Below are positions 9,794-19,640 of a stretch of 64,000 nucleotides of DNA, piece by piece. The stretch spans positions 66,982 to 130,981 of the forward strand of contig NZ_BMTO01000006.1 in assembly GCF_014649715.1 (NCBI RefSeq). Direction: 5' to 3'. Numbering within the stretch: position 1 is the first letter of the stretch; the number at the start of each line of letters is the position of its first letter. This DNA is from Streptomyces lateritius. GTDB lineage: Bacteria; Actinomycetota; Actinomycetes; Streptomycetales; Streptomycetaceae. The notes beneath the pieces are model-generated. The model did not search any database. It saw only the letters and a list, made by a program, of their open reading frames with translations, and had not been told where the DNA came from. A program made the position numbers and the translations under genes.

Positions 9794-10687
9794 ATGCCGC
9801 CCGTCTTCGCCCACGGCCGACTGCGCCTCTATCTGCTCAAGCTCCTCGACGAGGCCCCCCGCCACGGCTACGAAGTGATCCGCCTCCTGGAGGAGCGCTT
9901 CCAGGGGCTGTACGCACCCTCGGCGGGCACGGTCTATCCGCGCCTGGCCAAGCTGGAGGCGGAGGGCCTGGTCACCCACGCCACCGAGGGCGGCCGCAAG
10001 GTGTACTCGATCACCGACGCGGGCCGCGCCGAGCTCGCCGGGCGCGGCGGCGAACTGGCCGACCTGGAGCAGGAGATCCGCGAGTCGGTCTCCGAGCTGG
10101 CCGCCGAGATCCGCGACGACGTGCGCGGCGCCGCGGGCAAGCTGCGCAGCGAGATGCGCGCCGCGGCGAGCGAGACCCGGCGTGGCTCCTCCTCTTCGTC
10201 CTCCTTCACCGACGTCAAGGAGGAGCTGCGCCGCGCCAAGCAGGAGTGGCGTGAGCAGACCCGGCAGGCCCGCGCGGAGGCCCAGTCGGCGCGCCGCCAG
10301 GCCAAGGAGTTCCAGCGGATCGCCCAGCAGGTCCAGGAGCAGGTCCAGGACCGCTTCGCCCGCGGTGACTGGCCGTCAGGGGTCTGGGAGGGCATCTCGG
10401 ACATCACGGCCCAGCTGGGCGGTCTGGTCACCGGCACGACGCACCCCAAGGCGAGTCGGCAGCCGGAGACGCCCGAGCAGGCCGCCTCGGAGTGGGCGAA
10501 GGACGCCGAGTCGACGGGCGACCCGGCCCGCGACCTGGACCGGCTCCTGGACCGCTTCCGCGACGACATCCGCGACGCGGCCCGCGACCACGGGGTGAGC
10601 GCGGAGCAACTGGCGGAGGCCCGCGGCCATCTGTCGACGGCCGCGGACCGGATCACCTCCCTGCTGCAGCCGCGCCGCAAGGTCTAG
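9794..10687 (+). CDS. PadR-family transcriptional regulator with long coiled-coil tail
   Basis: A 297-residue regulator. The N-terminal winged helix (residues 1-80) has the PadR hallmarks LRLYLLKLLDEAPRHGYEVI and SAGTVYPRLAKLEAEGLV. The rest, about 200 residues, is highly charged with heptad-like Glu/Arg/Ala/Gln content, interrupted by a serine run (SSSSSS) near residue 135. It is much longer than a classical PadR of about 110-180 residues. The tail is likely a dimerisation or sensory coiled coil. It follows the DUF4097 gene by one base, and the palindrome at 8832-8859 is its likely operator. Confidence 0.9.
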   Translation: MPPVFAHGRLRLYLLKLLDEAPRHGYEVIRLLEERFQGLYAPSAGTVYPRLAKLEAEGLVTHATEGGRKVYSITDAGRAELAGRGGELADLEQEIRESVSELAAEIRDDVRGAAGKLRSEMRAAASETRRGSSSSSSFTDVKEELRRAKQEWREQTRQARAEAQSARRQAKEFQRIAQQVQEQVQDRFARGDWPSGVWEGISDITAQLGGLVTGTTHPKASRQPETPEQAASEWAKDAESTGDPARDLDRLLDRFRDDIRDAARDHGVSAEQLAEARGHLSTAADRITSLLQPRRKV

Positions 10688-10861
10688 GTCGTGTCCGGAA
10701 GGTAGCGCCGTCCGCCCGCAGGGCAGGGCCCGCGGCGTCCGGTGCGTGCGATCGCAAGGCGAAGGGTCGCCCTCATACCGGGCGTACTCGGGTGATCACG
10801 ACAACGCGGCAAGCGTGCGTGCCAGGCGTCACGGACCAGGCGGGACTTCACGGACACGGCT
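10687..10861 (+). mobile_element. MITE-like or REP-like 175-bp element with inverted ends
   Basis: The interval between two convergent genes begins at the padR stop with GGTCGTGTCCGGAAGGT and ends with ACTTCACGGACACGGCT. The ends are imperfect inverted repeats of about 17 bp. The interior codes for nothing convincing in any frame. I recall similar intergenic blocks ending in GGACACGACC recurring across Streptomyces genomes, which suggests a non-autonomous miniature element. No target duplication is obvious and no second copy was found in this window. Confidence 0.45.
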
Positions 10862-10871
10862 GAGGGGGGTG

Positions 10872-12341
10872 TCAGCCCCGGGTGACGGTGACCGTCACCC
10901 GGGCGGCCGGGGCCGCGAGGAGCGAGGCCCGGCCGGCCGCCTCGCGCACCACGACCGCCCCGCCGCCCGCCTCGACCGTCCAGGGCCCCGGCGGCAGGGA
11001 CAACACCGTCCACCGGGAGCCGCGCCGCCCGGAGTCGTACTCCAGCCGGTAGACGCCGGCGTCGGGGTCGTAGGAGGAGGAGCGCACCGTGCCCGCGACC
11101 GCCTCCGCGTACGGCTGCGCGGTCAGCTCCTTGTTCGTACGGAAGGCTCCGGAGCCGTCCACCGCGCAGTACCCGCCTCCGTAGCACCAGACGTAGCCGG
11201 CCCATCCGGAGCCGTAGCGGCCGAGGGAGGCCATCGCGTCCCGGTAGAAGTGGTTCATGTTCGGCAGGGAGTTGTTGAGCGGCCCCCACTCCCCCACGAC
11301 CATCGGGACCCCGTACTCCTTCGGGTACCGGGTCACGGCCCGCTCGTACGTCTCGATCCAGCCCGCCGCCGGGTCGTAGTCGGCGCCCGCCTCCATCGCC
11401 GTGTTGTAGAAGTGCGGGGCGTAGACCACCTTCGGGTCCTCGATCCGCCCGAGGCCCGTCGGCACGCCCTCGCCGACGATGGGGGTGGGCTCCACGAAGA
11501 TCCAGGTGCCGGGGTCGACCGAACGGACCGCGTCCGCGAGGCGGTTGTACATCGGCGTCAGATGGTCGCGCTCGATCCGCCGTGCGGCGGTCGGCAGGTC
11601 CTCGCCCTCCCGCAGCTCGCCCATCGGCTCGTTGATCAGGTCGTAGCCGAGGACGGCGGGGTGGTGCTCGAAGCGGTCGGCGAGGACGCGCCACATCCGT
11701 TCCTGCGCCCGCCGGAGGTCCTCGTCCTCGTAGAGATGGGTGAAGGCGCGCTGCACGGCCGGCTCGAAGTACTCGGCGAACCAGTCGTCCGGGTGCGGGG
11801 TGAAGGGCAGCCCGTCGGTGCGGGTGGCCCAGGCGGGGACACCCCGATGGCCGAAAGCCGGCCCGAAGACGTCCTGGTGGGAGTCGAGCAGGACCTGGAC
11901 GTCGTGCTTCTCGGCCCAGTCCAGGACGCGCTCGATCTTCCGCAGATAGGGCTGGCTGTACGCGCCCGGCCGCGGCTCCAGGTCGTCCCAGAAGACGAGC
12001 AGGCGGGCGAAGTTGAAGCCCTGGGCCCGCATGTCCCGGAAGTGCCGCTCGGTGACGGCGGCCAGCGCCTGCTCACCGCGGCCCGCCTTGTCCTCGACGT
12101 TCCAGCCACGCAGGGTCAGGGCGCGGCCGCGCTCGTCGGTGAGGACGGGGATGTCCGTGCCGCCGCCTCCGCCGCTGTCGGCGCGGGCGGCGGCCGTGGG
12201 GGTGAGCAGCGCGGCGAGAACGGCGCCCGCCGCGAGGGCGGTTCGCCACACGAGCGTGGCCCGGGACACCAGGGTGGTACGGGACACCAGGGTGGCTCGG
12301 GGCGCGAGGCTCGTTCGCCCCCCAGGGGATGTTCGTAACAC
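10872..12341 (-). CDS. Secreted GH5 glycosidase, endoglycoceramidase-like
   Basis: A 489-residue GH5-type TIM barrel. Catalytic Glu candidates are the acid/base in YDLINEPMGE and the nucleophile in VVGEWGPLNN. VLLDSHQDVFGPAFG and WAGYVWCYGGGY match endoglycoceramidases. These cleave the oligosaccharide-ceramide bond of glycosphingolipids, although cellulase-like activity on other beta-glycosides cannot be excluded. The N-terminus is a long signal peptide with three copies of a six-residue unit (ATLVSR-like), then ALAAGAVLAALL and an Ala-x-Ala site. GTG 12341 is supported by GGAGG six bases upstream. A small beta domain follows the barrel. Confidence 0.88.
   Translation of the reverse strand: MLRTSPGGRTSLAPRATLVSRTTLVSRATLVWRTALAAGAVLAALLTPTAAARADSGGGGGTDIPVLTDERGRALTLRGWNVEDKAGRGEQALAAVTERHFRDMRAQGFNFARLLVFWDDLEPRPGAYSQPYLRKIERVLDWAEKHDVQVLLDSHQDVFGPAFGHRGVPAWATRTDGLPFTPHPDDWFAEYFEPAVQRAFTHLYEDEDLRRAQERMWRVLADRFEHHPAVLGYDLINEPMGELREGEDLPTAARRIERDHLTPMYNRLADAVRSVDPGTWIFVEPTPIVGEGVPTGLGRIEDPKVVYAPHFYNTAMEAGADYDPAAGWIETYERAVTRYPKEYGVPMVVGEWGPLNNSLPNMNHFYRDAMASLGRYGSGWAGYVWCYGGGYCAVDGSGAFRTNKELTAQPYAEAVAGTVRSSSYDPDAGVYRLEYDSGRRGSRWTVLSLPPGPWTVEAGGGAVVVREAAGRASLLAAPAARVTVTVTRG
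12243..12296 (-). repeat. Three tandem 18-bp units in the signal-peptide coding region
   Basis: Three contiguous 18-bp units encode ATLVSR/TTLVSR/ATLVWR. The first two (12261-12296) differ at only three positions. The repeat lengthens the positively charged n-region of the GH5 signal peptide without breaking the frame. Confidence 0.7.
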
Positions 12342-12407
12342 GGGAAACCTCCGGCACGACGGTGTGTTCGCGGTGCCGGAGATCCCATCAGCTCATCTGA
12401 CCGGCCA

Positions 12408-13373
12408 TCAAGAGGCCGTGAGGACGATCTTCCCGAAAAGCTCGCCCGAGGCCATCTTCTCGAAGCCCTCGCGCGCGCGGTCCAGCGGCAGCACCTCGTC
12501 GATCACCGGCCGCACCCCCGTGGCCGCGCAGAAGGAGAGCAGGTCCTCCAGCTCGTCCTTCGAGCCCATCGTGGAGCCGACGACCTTCAGCTCCAGGAAG
12601 AAGATCCGGGTCAGCTCGGCGTGCGAGGGACGGTCGCCGCTGGTCGCGCCGGAGATGACGACGGTGCCGCCGGGCCGCAGCGACTTGACCGAGTGCGACC
12701 AGGTGGCCGCGCCGACGGTCTCGATGACCGCGTCCACCCGCCGCGGGAGACGGGCGCCCGGCTCGTACGCCTCCTCGGCGCCCAGCTCGACGGCGCGCTT
12801 GCGCTTGGCCTCGTCGCGGCTGGTGGCGTACACCCGCAGGCCCGCGGCCTTGCCGAGGGCGATCGCGGCGGTGGCGACACCGCCGCCCGCACCCTGCACG
12901 AGCACGGAGTCGCCGGGCCGCACCCCGGCGTTGGTGAAGAGCATGCGGTACGCGGTGAGCCAGGCGGTCGGGAGGCAGGCGGCCTCCTCGAAGGAGAGCT
13001 CCCTGGGCTTGGGCAGCACGTTCCACGAGGGGACGGTGACCCGCTCGGCGAAGGTGCCCTGGTAGCGCTCGGTCAGGATGGAGCGGGGCTCGTCCGGGCC
13101 GACGCCGTGGCCGGTCTGGCCGATGACGGAGTGCAGGACCACCTCGTTGCCGTGCTCGTCGATGCCGGCGGCGTCGCAGCCGAGGATCATCGGCAGCTTC
13201 TCCTCGGGCAGTCCGACCCCGCGCAGTGACCACAGATCGTGGTGGTTGAGGGAGGCGGCCTTGACGGTGACGGTCGTCCAGCCGGGTCGCGCCTCGGGCT
13301 CGGGACGTTCGCCGAGCTCGAGTCCGTTCAGGGGCTGGTCGCGGTCGATTCTGGCGGCGTAGGCAGCGAACAT
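12408..13373 (-). CDS. Zinc-binding-type quinone oxidoreductase / MDR dehydrogenase
   Basis: A 321-residue medium-chain dehydrogenase. A GroES-like N-terminal half (VKAASLNHHDLWSLRG, MILGCDAAGIDEHG) is followed by a Rossmann half with VLVQGAGGGVATAAIALGKA. The latter is the NADPH-binding loop of the quinone-reductase branch. No structural four-Cys zinc cluster is visible, which fits quinone oxidoreductases rather than true alcohol dehydrogenases. ATG 13373 (MFAAYAARI) is chosen. The open frame continues upstream, but that part is Pro/Arg-rich and crosses a terminator. Substrate unknown. Confidence 0.9.
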   Translation of the reverse strand: MFAAYAARIDRDQPLNGLELGERPEPEARPGWTTVTVKAASLNHHDLWSLRGVGLPEEKLPMILGCDAAGIDEHGNEVVLHSVIGQTGHGVGPDEPRSILTERYQGTFAERVTVPSWNVLPKPRELSFEEAACLPTAWLTAYRMLFTNAGVRPGDSVLVQGAGGGVATAAIALGKAAGLRVYATSRDEAKRKRAVELGAEEAYEPGARLPRRVDAVIETVGAATWSHSVKSLRPGGTVVISGATSGDRPSHAELTRIFFLELKVVGSTMGSKDELEDLLSFCAATGVRPVIDEVLPLDRAREGFEKMASGELFGKIVLTAS

Positions 13374-13522
13374 GCACGTGAGCCTAGGGTCCGGCGCCCG
13401 GGTGACGGAACCACACCGCACTGTGACGCACGTCCCCCCTTCTGGCGCTCGGTTCACCTCCGGGCGCCCTGTCGCGTCTGTCGACGGTCGGCCGTGCCCG
13501 GTCACGGGGCGCGGACACGGAG

Positions 13523-13550
13523 AAGGCCCCGTCCTCGGACGGGGCCTTTT
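13523..13550 (-). terminator. Terminator after the malic enzyme gene
   Basis: Inverted repeat AAGGCCCCGTC / GACGGGGCCTT with a CTCG loop, 29-56 bp beyond the malic enzyme stop. It separates that gene from the downstream oxidoreductase. Confidence 0.75.
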
Positions 13551-13578
13551 CCCGGTGTACGTCGCGCGGACGGACACG

Positions 13579-14790
<1,212 letters not shown>

Positions 14791-15325
14791 TGGGTTGACC
14801 CCTTAATTCTTCATTGCCTGAGGGTTGGCCTCTCCTGGTGAGGAGGGGTGGGCGGAACCCGCAGCCGCCGTGTCTGGCAGCCGCGCGGGCGCGCCGCACA
14901 ACGCGCCCTGAGCCCCGGATGAGGGGTGTAAGGATCCTTCTTACCGGACGGAGGGCACCGCGGACGAGTCCATAACGGAGCGGTGATGCGACTCATACGG
15001 CCGTATCGGCGGCTTGCGCAGAGCAGGCGCGTCACCCCATGTCCGGACAAGCGGATCGGTACACCGGATCGTGGCCTTCGTGTCGTCCGAATGGCGAGAT
15101 CAACCGGAGATTTTTCGGTTCCAGGGGGGTATCCCAGGAGAAGGTCCGGCCCTGATGTACCGGCCTGTCGCGATTCGGGGGTCACCCGTTACCCGATTTT
15201 GACATGCGTGGCCGTCCGTTTGAGGCAGTCCGAATGGCAAGATGCCGTAATCACACGAGGTCGCGACACCCGAAGGTGCGTGCGCGGCCTATGGCAACTC
15301 CCTCACACGCCGGAGGAACCCGACC
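14791..15325 (+). promoter_or_regulatory. Long divergent intergenic region between malic enzyme and amino-acid transporter
   Basis: 535 bp with no supported gene. It holds a perfect 12-bp palindrome ATACGGCCGTAT (14995-15006), a 10-bp palindrome TGTCCGGACA near 15041, a TTGACA (15199-15204) without a good -10 partner, and a pair of 16-base direct repeats annotated separately. Promoters for both divergent transcription units must lie here. Confidence 0.4.
15085..15243 (+). repeat. Two 16-base direct repeats upstream of the amino-acid transporter
   Basis: GTCCGAATGGCGAGAT at 15085-15100 and GTCCGAATGGCAAGAT at 15228-15243 differ at one base and lie 143 bp apart on the same strand. The second copy is 83 bp upstream of the substrate-binding protein gene. 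They could be paired regulator sites or repeated promoter elements. Confidence 0.5.
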
Positions 15326-16303
15326 ATGACCGCACGCTCCACGCGCTGTACGACCGCCGCCAAGACCCGCACGTCCCGTCTTGCCGCGGTCGCCGCCATC
15401 GCGGTCGCCGGCTCCATGCTGCTGACCGCCTGCGGCGACCAGACCGAAGGCGGGAAGACGGAGGGCGGTACCCAGACCGGCGCCGCGTCGTCCAACGCCC
15501 CGCTCTTCTCGAAGCTGCCCGCCGAAATCCAGAAGGCCGGCGTCATCAAGGTCGGCACGGACGCCACGTACGCCCCGATGGAGTTCAAGCAGGGCGACAA
15601 GATCGTCGGTGTCGACCCCGACATCGCCGCGGCCCTCTCCAAGCAGCTCGGGGTGAAGTTCGAGTTCGCCAGCGGGACCTTCGACACCCTGCTCACCGCG
15701 CTGCCGACCGGTCGTACGGACATCGTGATGTCCTCGATGACCGACACCAAGGCCCGCCAGGAGGGTCTGGACGACAAGGGCAAGAAGGTCGGCACCGGCG
15801 TCGACTTCGTCGACTACTTCACAGCCTCCACCGGCATCCTGGTGAAGAAGGGCAACCCGGAGAACATCAAGTCCCTCGACGACCTGTGCGGCAAGAAGCT
15901 CGCCGTCCAGCGGGGCACGACGTACGAGCAGGCCGCCAAGGACCAGGCCGAGAAGTGCAAGAAGGACGGCAAGCCGGCCCTCACCTTCGAGTCCTTCCCG
16001 ACCGACGCCGAGGCCCAGACCCGCGTGAAGGCGGGCGGCGCCGTCGCCGACCTGAACGACTCGCCGGTCGCCGCGTACATCGCGAAGACCGCGGGCGGCG
16101 GCAACGACTTCGAGGCCATCGCCAACAAGACGGACGCGGGCTTCTTCGGCATCGCCGTCGACAAGAAGGACACCCAGCTGCGCGACGCCATCAAGGAAGC
16201 GCTGGACGCGATCATCAAGGACGGCACCTACAAGGCAGCGCTGGACAAGTGGAACGCCGGTGACGGCGCCATCCCGGCGGCGAAGATCAACGGCGGCTCC
16301 TGA
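15326..16303 (+). CDS. Polar amino-acid ABC transporter, substrate-binding lipoprotein
   Basis: A 325-residue family-3 solute-binding protein. The N-terminus has a lipoprotein signal ending in SMLLTAC, so the protein is anchored outside the membrane by the Cys. The mature part has the family signature GVIKVGTDATYAPMEF, then VGVDPDIAAALSKQLGVKFEF and a hinge region. The class binds glutamate, glutamine, arginine, histidine or related polar amino acids, and the exact ligand is not decidable here. GGAGGAA precedes the ATG at good spacing. The permease and ATPase genes follow directly. Confidence 0.92.
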   Translation: MTARSTRCTTAAKTRTSRLAAVAAIAVAGSMLLTACGDQTEGGKTEGGTQTGAASSNAPLFSKLPAEIQKAGVIKVGTDATYAPMEFKQGDKIVGVDPDIAAALSKQLGVKFEFASGTFDTLLTALPTGRTDIVMSSMTDTKARQEGLDDKGKKVGTGVDFVDYFTASTGILVKKGNPENIKSLDDLCGKKLAVQRGTTYEQAAKDQAEKCKKDGKPALTFESFPTDAEAQTRVKAGGAVADLNDSPVAAYIAKTAGGGNDFEAIANKTDAGFFGIAVDKKDTQLRDAIKEALDAIIKDGTYKAALDKWNAGDGAIPAAKINGGS

Positions 16304-16332
16304 CCCACGCGTACCACTGAAGGGCAGTCGCT

Positions 16333-17277
16333 GTGACTGACAAGCTCGACAAGGTTCCCGCCGGGGCGTCGCCCGCCCCGGCCGGAGTCCCGCCGGAGGC
16401 CATCAAGGCCATTCCGGTCCGCCACTACGGACGCTGGGTCGCCGGCGTCGTGGTGGTCGCCCTGCTGGCGCTCCTCGGATACGCCTTCTCCCAGGGCAAC
16501 GTGCGCTGGGCGACCGTGCCGGAGAAGCTGTTCGACTCCACCATCCTGAGCGGTCTCTGGCACACCATCCTGATCAGCGTGGCCTCGATGGCCCTCGGCC
16601 TGGTGCTCGGCGTGCTGTTCGCCGTGATGCGCCTGTCGAAGAACCCGGTGACCAGTTCCGTCGCCTGGCTCTACATCTGGGTCTTCCGCGGCACGCCGGT
16701 CTATGTGCAGCTGCTGATCTGGTTCAGCCTCGCCCTGATCTTCCCGGTGTTCAACATCGGGTTCTACAAGGACGAGATGACCGATGTCATGACCCCCTTC
16801 CTGGCCGCCCTGCTGGGCCTCGGCCTGAACGAGGGCGCGTACATGGCGGAGATCGTCCGGGCCGGCATCCAGTCGGTCGACGAGGGCCAGACCGAGGCCT
16901 CGCACGCCCTGGGCATGAGCCAGGCCAAGACCATGCGGCGCGTGGTGCTCCCGCAGTCGATGCGTGTGATCATCCCGCCGACCGGCAACGAGTTCATCAA
17001 CATGCTGAAGACCTCGTCCCTGGTCGTGGCCGTGCAGTACCCGGATCTGCTGCGCGCCGCGCAGGACATCGCCTCGACCTCGTTCGCGGTCATGGAGATG
17101 TTCTTCGTCGCCTCGATCTGGTACCTCATCCTGACCTCGGTGTTCAGCGTCGGTCAGTTCTACCTGGAGCGGCACTACGCCCGCGGCTCGCTGCGCTCGC
17201 TGCCGCCCACGCCGTGGCAGAAGATCAAATCGAACCTGCTGTCCCTGAGGTCCGACCAGAGCGGAGGTGCCGCATGA
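16333..17277 (+). CDS. Polar amino-acid ABC transporter permease
   Basis: A 314-residue membrane protein of the HisM/GlnP type. A cytoplasmic N-terminus of about 35 residues precedes the first helix ([17 protein letters not shown]). Several further helices follow, with the EAA-loop region [20 protein letters not shown] that docks the ATPase. [20 protein letters not shown] segment is characteristic of the family. The gene begins at GTG 30 bp after the binding-protein gene, and its stop overlaps the ATPase start by ATGA. A single permease gene implies a homodimeric channel. Confidence 0.92.
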   Translation: MTDKLDKVPAGASPAPAGVPPEAIKAIPVRHYGRWVAGVVVVALLALLGYAFSQGNVRWATVPEKLFDSTILSGLWHTILISVASMALGLVLGVLFAVMRLSKNPVTSSVAWLYIWVFRGTPVYVQLLIWFSLALIFPVFNIGFYKDEMTDVMTPFLAALLGLGLNEGAYMAEIVRAGIQSVDEGQTEASHALGMSQAKTMRRVVLPQSMRVIIPPTGNEFINMLKTSSLVVAVQYPDLLRAAQDIASTSFAVMEMFFVASIWYLILTSVFSVGQFYLERHYARGSLRSLPPTPWQKIKSNLLSLRSDQSGGAA

Positions 17278-18035
17278 CCCCCATGGTGAAGGCCGAGGGC
17301 GTCCACAAGTCCTACGGCGCCGCGCACATCCTCAAGGGCATCGACCTCGAGGTGAACAACGGCGAGGTGTTCTGCCTGATCGGCCCGTCCGGTTCCGGCA
17401 AGTCCACCTTCCTGCGGTGCATCAACCACCTGGAGAAGATCAACTCCGGTCGGCTCTACGTCGACGGCCAGCTGGTGGGCTACCGCCAGAAGGGCGACAA
17501 GCTCTACGAGCTGAAGGACAGTGAGGTCGCGGCCCAGCGCCGGGACATCGGCATGGTCTTCCAGCGCTTCAACCTGTTCCCGCACATGACGGCCCTGGGC
17601 AATGTCATGGAGGCGCCGATCCAGGTGAAGGGCGAGTCGAGGGCGGTGGCGCGCGAGCGGGCCGAGCGGCTGCTCGACCGGGTCGGCCTGGCCGACAAGG
17701 CCGGGAACTACCCCTCGCAGCTCTCCGGCGGCCAGCAGCAGCGTGTCGCCATCGCCCGCGCGCTGGCGATGGAGCCGAAGCTGATGCTCTTCGACGAGCC
17801 CACGTCGGCGCTGGACCCGGAGCTGGTCGGTGATGTCCTCGACGTCATGCGCGACCTCGCCGAGTCCGGCATGACGATGGTCGTCGTCACCCACGAGATG
17901 GGCTTCGCCCGCGAGGTGGGCGACTCCCTGGTGTTCATGGACGGCGGTGTGGTGGTCGAGTCGGGTCACCCGCGCGACGTCCTGGGCAACCCCCAGCACG
18001 ACCGGACGAAGGCGTTCCTGTCCAAGGTGCTGTAG
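17274..18035 (+). CDS. Polar amino-acid ABC transporter ATPase
   Basis: A 253-residue GlnQ-type ATPase. The Walker A motif is [13 protein letters not shown], the signature is [16 protein letters not shown], Walker B is [15 protein letters not shown], and the switch His is in VVVTHEMGF. It starts at ATG 17274 within the permease stop codon, so the two subunits are translationally coupled. A strong hairpin closes the transcription unit 20 bp after its stop. Confidence 0.95.
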   Translation: MTPMVKAEGVHKSYGAAHILKGIDLEVNNGEVFCLIGPSGSGKSTFLRCINHLEKINSGRLYVDGQLVGYRQKGDKLYELKDSEVAAQRRDIGMVFQRFNLFPHMTALGNVMEAPIQVKGESRAVARERAERLLDRVGLADKAGNYPSQLSGGQQQRVAIARALAMEPKLMLFDEPTSALDPELVGDVLDVMRDLAESGMTMVVVTHEMGFAREVGDSLVFMDGGVVVESGHPRDVLGNPQHDRTKAFLSKVL

Positions 18036-18054
18036 TGGCGCAGCGGTACGACGC

Positions 18055-18089
18055 GCAGGGGCGGTACGGGATTCCCGTACCGCCCCTGC
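18055..18089 (+). terminator. Bidirectional terminator between convergent genes
   Basis: Perfect 16-bp stem (18055-18070 with 18074-18089) with an ATT loop, lying between the ABC ATPase gene and the convergent methyltransferase gene. Confidence 0.85.
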
Positions 18090-18106
18090 CCGTGTGCTCG
18101 CGGCGG

Positions 18107-18871
18107 CTACTTCAGCGCGAGCAGCAGGGTGTCGGACGGCGAGGCCCAGACCGGGCGGACCTCGTCGAAACCGGCGGCGCGCAGGATCTCGGCGTGGCGG
18201 CGGGCGGAGGGCGTGTCGCCGTCGGCGTGTTCGCCGTAGATCTCGAAGCGGCGGGCGGTGGGCTCGGCGAGGACGGGGTCCTTGGCGGCCACCGCCCACC
18301 AGTCGGTCCAGTCGAGGACGCCGGCGGCCTTCTCCTGGTCCATGCGCGCGTGGCGCCGGGCGCGCTCGGCGGCGTTGATACGGGGCGTGGTCTCGTCGAT
18401 CATGTGGTCGGCGTTCATGAGGACACCGCCGTCGCGGACGAGGCCGGCGAGCTGCCCGTAGAGGGTGGTGAGGGGTTCGGTGTGCAGCCAGTGCAGCGCG
18501 GTGGCGGTGAGCACGGCGTCGTACGAGGTGTGGGGGAGCGCGGTGACCCAGTCAGGGTCCTTGAGGTCGGCGGTCACGAAGGTGACGCGCTCCTCGCCGG
18601 CGAAGTACCCCTCGGCGATGGCGAGCAGGGCGGGGTCGAGGTCGACGCCGGTGCTGCGCGCTCCGGGGAACCTCTTGAGCAGCCTGTCCGTGATACTCCC
18701 TGTACCGCACGCCAGGTCCAGGACGCGGGGCTCCGGCCCCACCACGGCCTCGACCATGTCGAGCATCACGCGGAACCGCTCCTCGCGGTCCGGCATGTAC
18801 CACTCCTGCTGACGGTCCCAGCTCCGCTGCCAGGCCGCCCAGTCGGTTCCGGTCGTCGCCGTGTCCGTCAT
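18107..18871 (-). CDS. SAM-dependent methyltransferase
   Basis: A 254-residue class I methyltransferase with motif I PRVLDLACGTGSITDRLL, the acidic loop TGVDLDPALLAIAEG and a motif IV region YDAVLTATALHWL. The overall layout matches trans-aconitate or UbiE-like small-molecule methyltransferases (Methyltransf_11/25 families). Substrate unknown. It stands alone on the minus strand, with a promoter presumably in the 94-bp region shared with the divergent CGNR gene. No SAM-independent features or fusions are seen. Confidence 0.88.
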   Translation of the reverse strand: MTDTATTGTDWAAWQRSWDRQQEWYMPDREERFRVMLDMVEAVVGPEPRVLDLACGTGSITDRLLKRFPGARSTGVDLDPALLAIAEGYFAGEERVTFVTADLKDPDWVTALPHTSYDAVLTATALHWLHTEPLTTLYGQLAGLVRDGGVLMNADHMIDETTPRINAAERARRHARMDQEKAAGVLDWTDWWAVAAKDPVLAEPTARRFEIYGEHADGDTPSARRHAEILRAAGFDEVRPVWASPSDTLLLALK

Positions 18872-18965
18872 CTCCGTACCTTCCCCTCTTCGTAATACCC
18901 TCGGAGGGGAGCCATCGCTTACCCCTCCCTCACGAGACCCTAGACCGCCGGAGTAAGGACTACAA

Positions 18966-19640
18966 GTGGAACTGGCCTATTACTCGGATTACGCCGTGCG
19001 TCTGGTCAACACCGAGGAGCCGGCCCGTAACAAGGACTCCCTGACCTCGGTCGAGGCGGTCCGCGAGCTTTTCGGCGCGGCCTCGCAGATGGCCCGGCGC
19101 GTCACGGACGCCGACGTCACGCGCTTCCGCTCGGTCCGCGCCCGGCTGCGGGCGGTCTTCACCGCGGCGGACGAGGGGGACCACACCCACGCCGTGGACC
19201 TGCTGAACTCGCTGCTCCTGGAGTTCCCGGTCAGCCCGCAGATCTCGGGGCACGACCACCTGGACGACGAGGGCCGCCCGCGCTGGCACATGCACCTGGC
19301 CGACCACCCCTCGAACGCGACCGCGGGCTACGCGGCCATCGCGGCGATGGGGCTCGCCTTCCACCTCACGGAGTTCGGCGCCGACCGGCTCGGCCTGTGC
19401 CAGGCGGCGCCGTGCCGCAACGCCTACCTCGACACCTCGACGAACCGCTCCCGCCGCTACTGCTCGGACCGCTGCGCGACCCGCGCCAACGTGGCCGCCT
19501 ACCGGGCCCGCAAGCGCCTTGAGGCCGAACGGAGCGACCGGGAGGGCCTGGAGGACGACCACACGGGCCTGACGGCCGAGAACAGCCAGGAGAGCACCAC
19601 CAGCGGCGAGCGCCGGCGGCCGGGCGTCACGGGCCGGTAG
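18966..19640 (+). CDS. CGNR zinc-finger protein (ABATE domain), putative regulator
   Basis: A 224-residue protein. The N-terminal all-helical ABATE-type region is followed by a C-terminal CGNR zinc finger with LGLCQAAPCRNAYLDTS and RYCSDRCATRANVAAYRA, whose four Cys bind zinc. Such proteins are predicted stress-related transcription regulators in actinobacteria. Start GTG 18966 has an AAGGA about ten bases upstream. The charged C-terminal tail (about 45 residues after the finger) overlaps the end of the convergent sodX gene by 142 bp, which is unusual for two genuine genes. Confidence 0.82.
   Translation: MELAYYSDYAVRLVNTEEPARNKDSLTSVEAVRELFGAASQMARRVTDADVTRFRSVRARLRAVFTAADEGDHTHAVDLLNSLLLEFPVSPQISGHDHLDDEGRPRWHMHLADHPSNATAGYAAIAAMGLAFHLTEFGADRLGLCQAAPCRNAYLDTSTNRSRRYCSDRCATRANVAAYRARKRLEAERSDREGLEDDHTGLTAENSQESTTSGERRRPGVTGR

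Noticed and set aside
13374..13577. Long N-terminal extension of the quinone oxidoreductase
   Set aside because: It is Pro/Arg-rich, crosses the malic enzyme terminator, and the MFAAYAARI start matches the family length.
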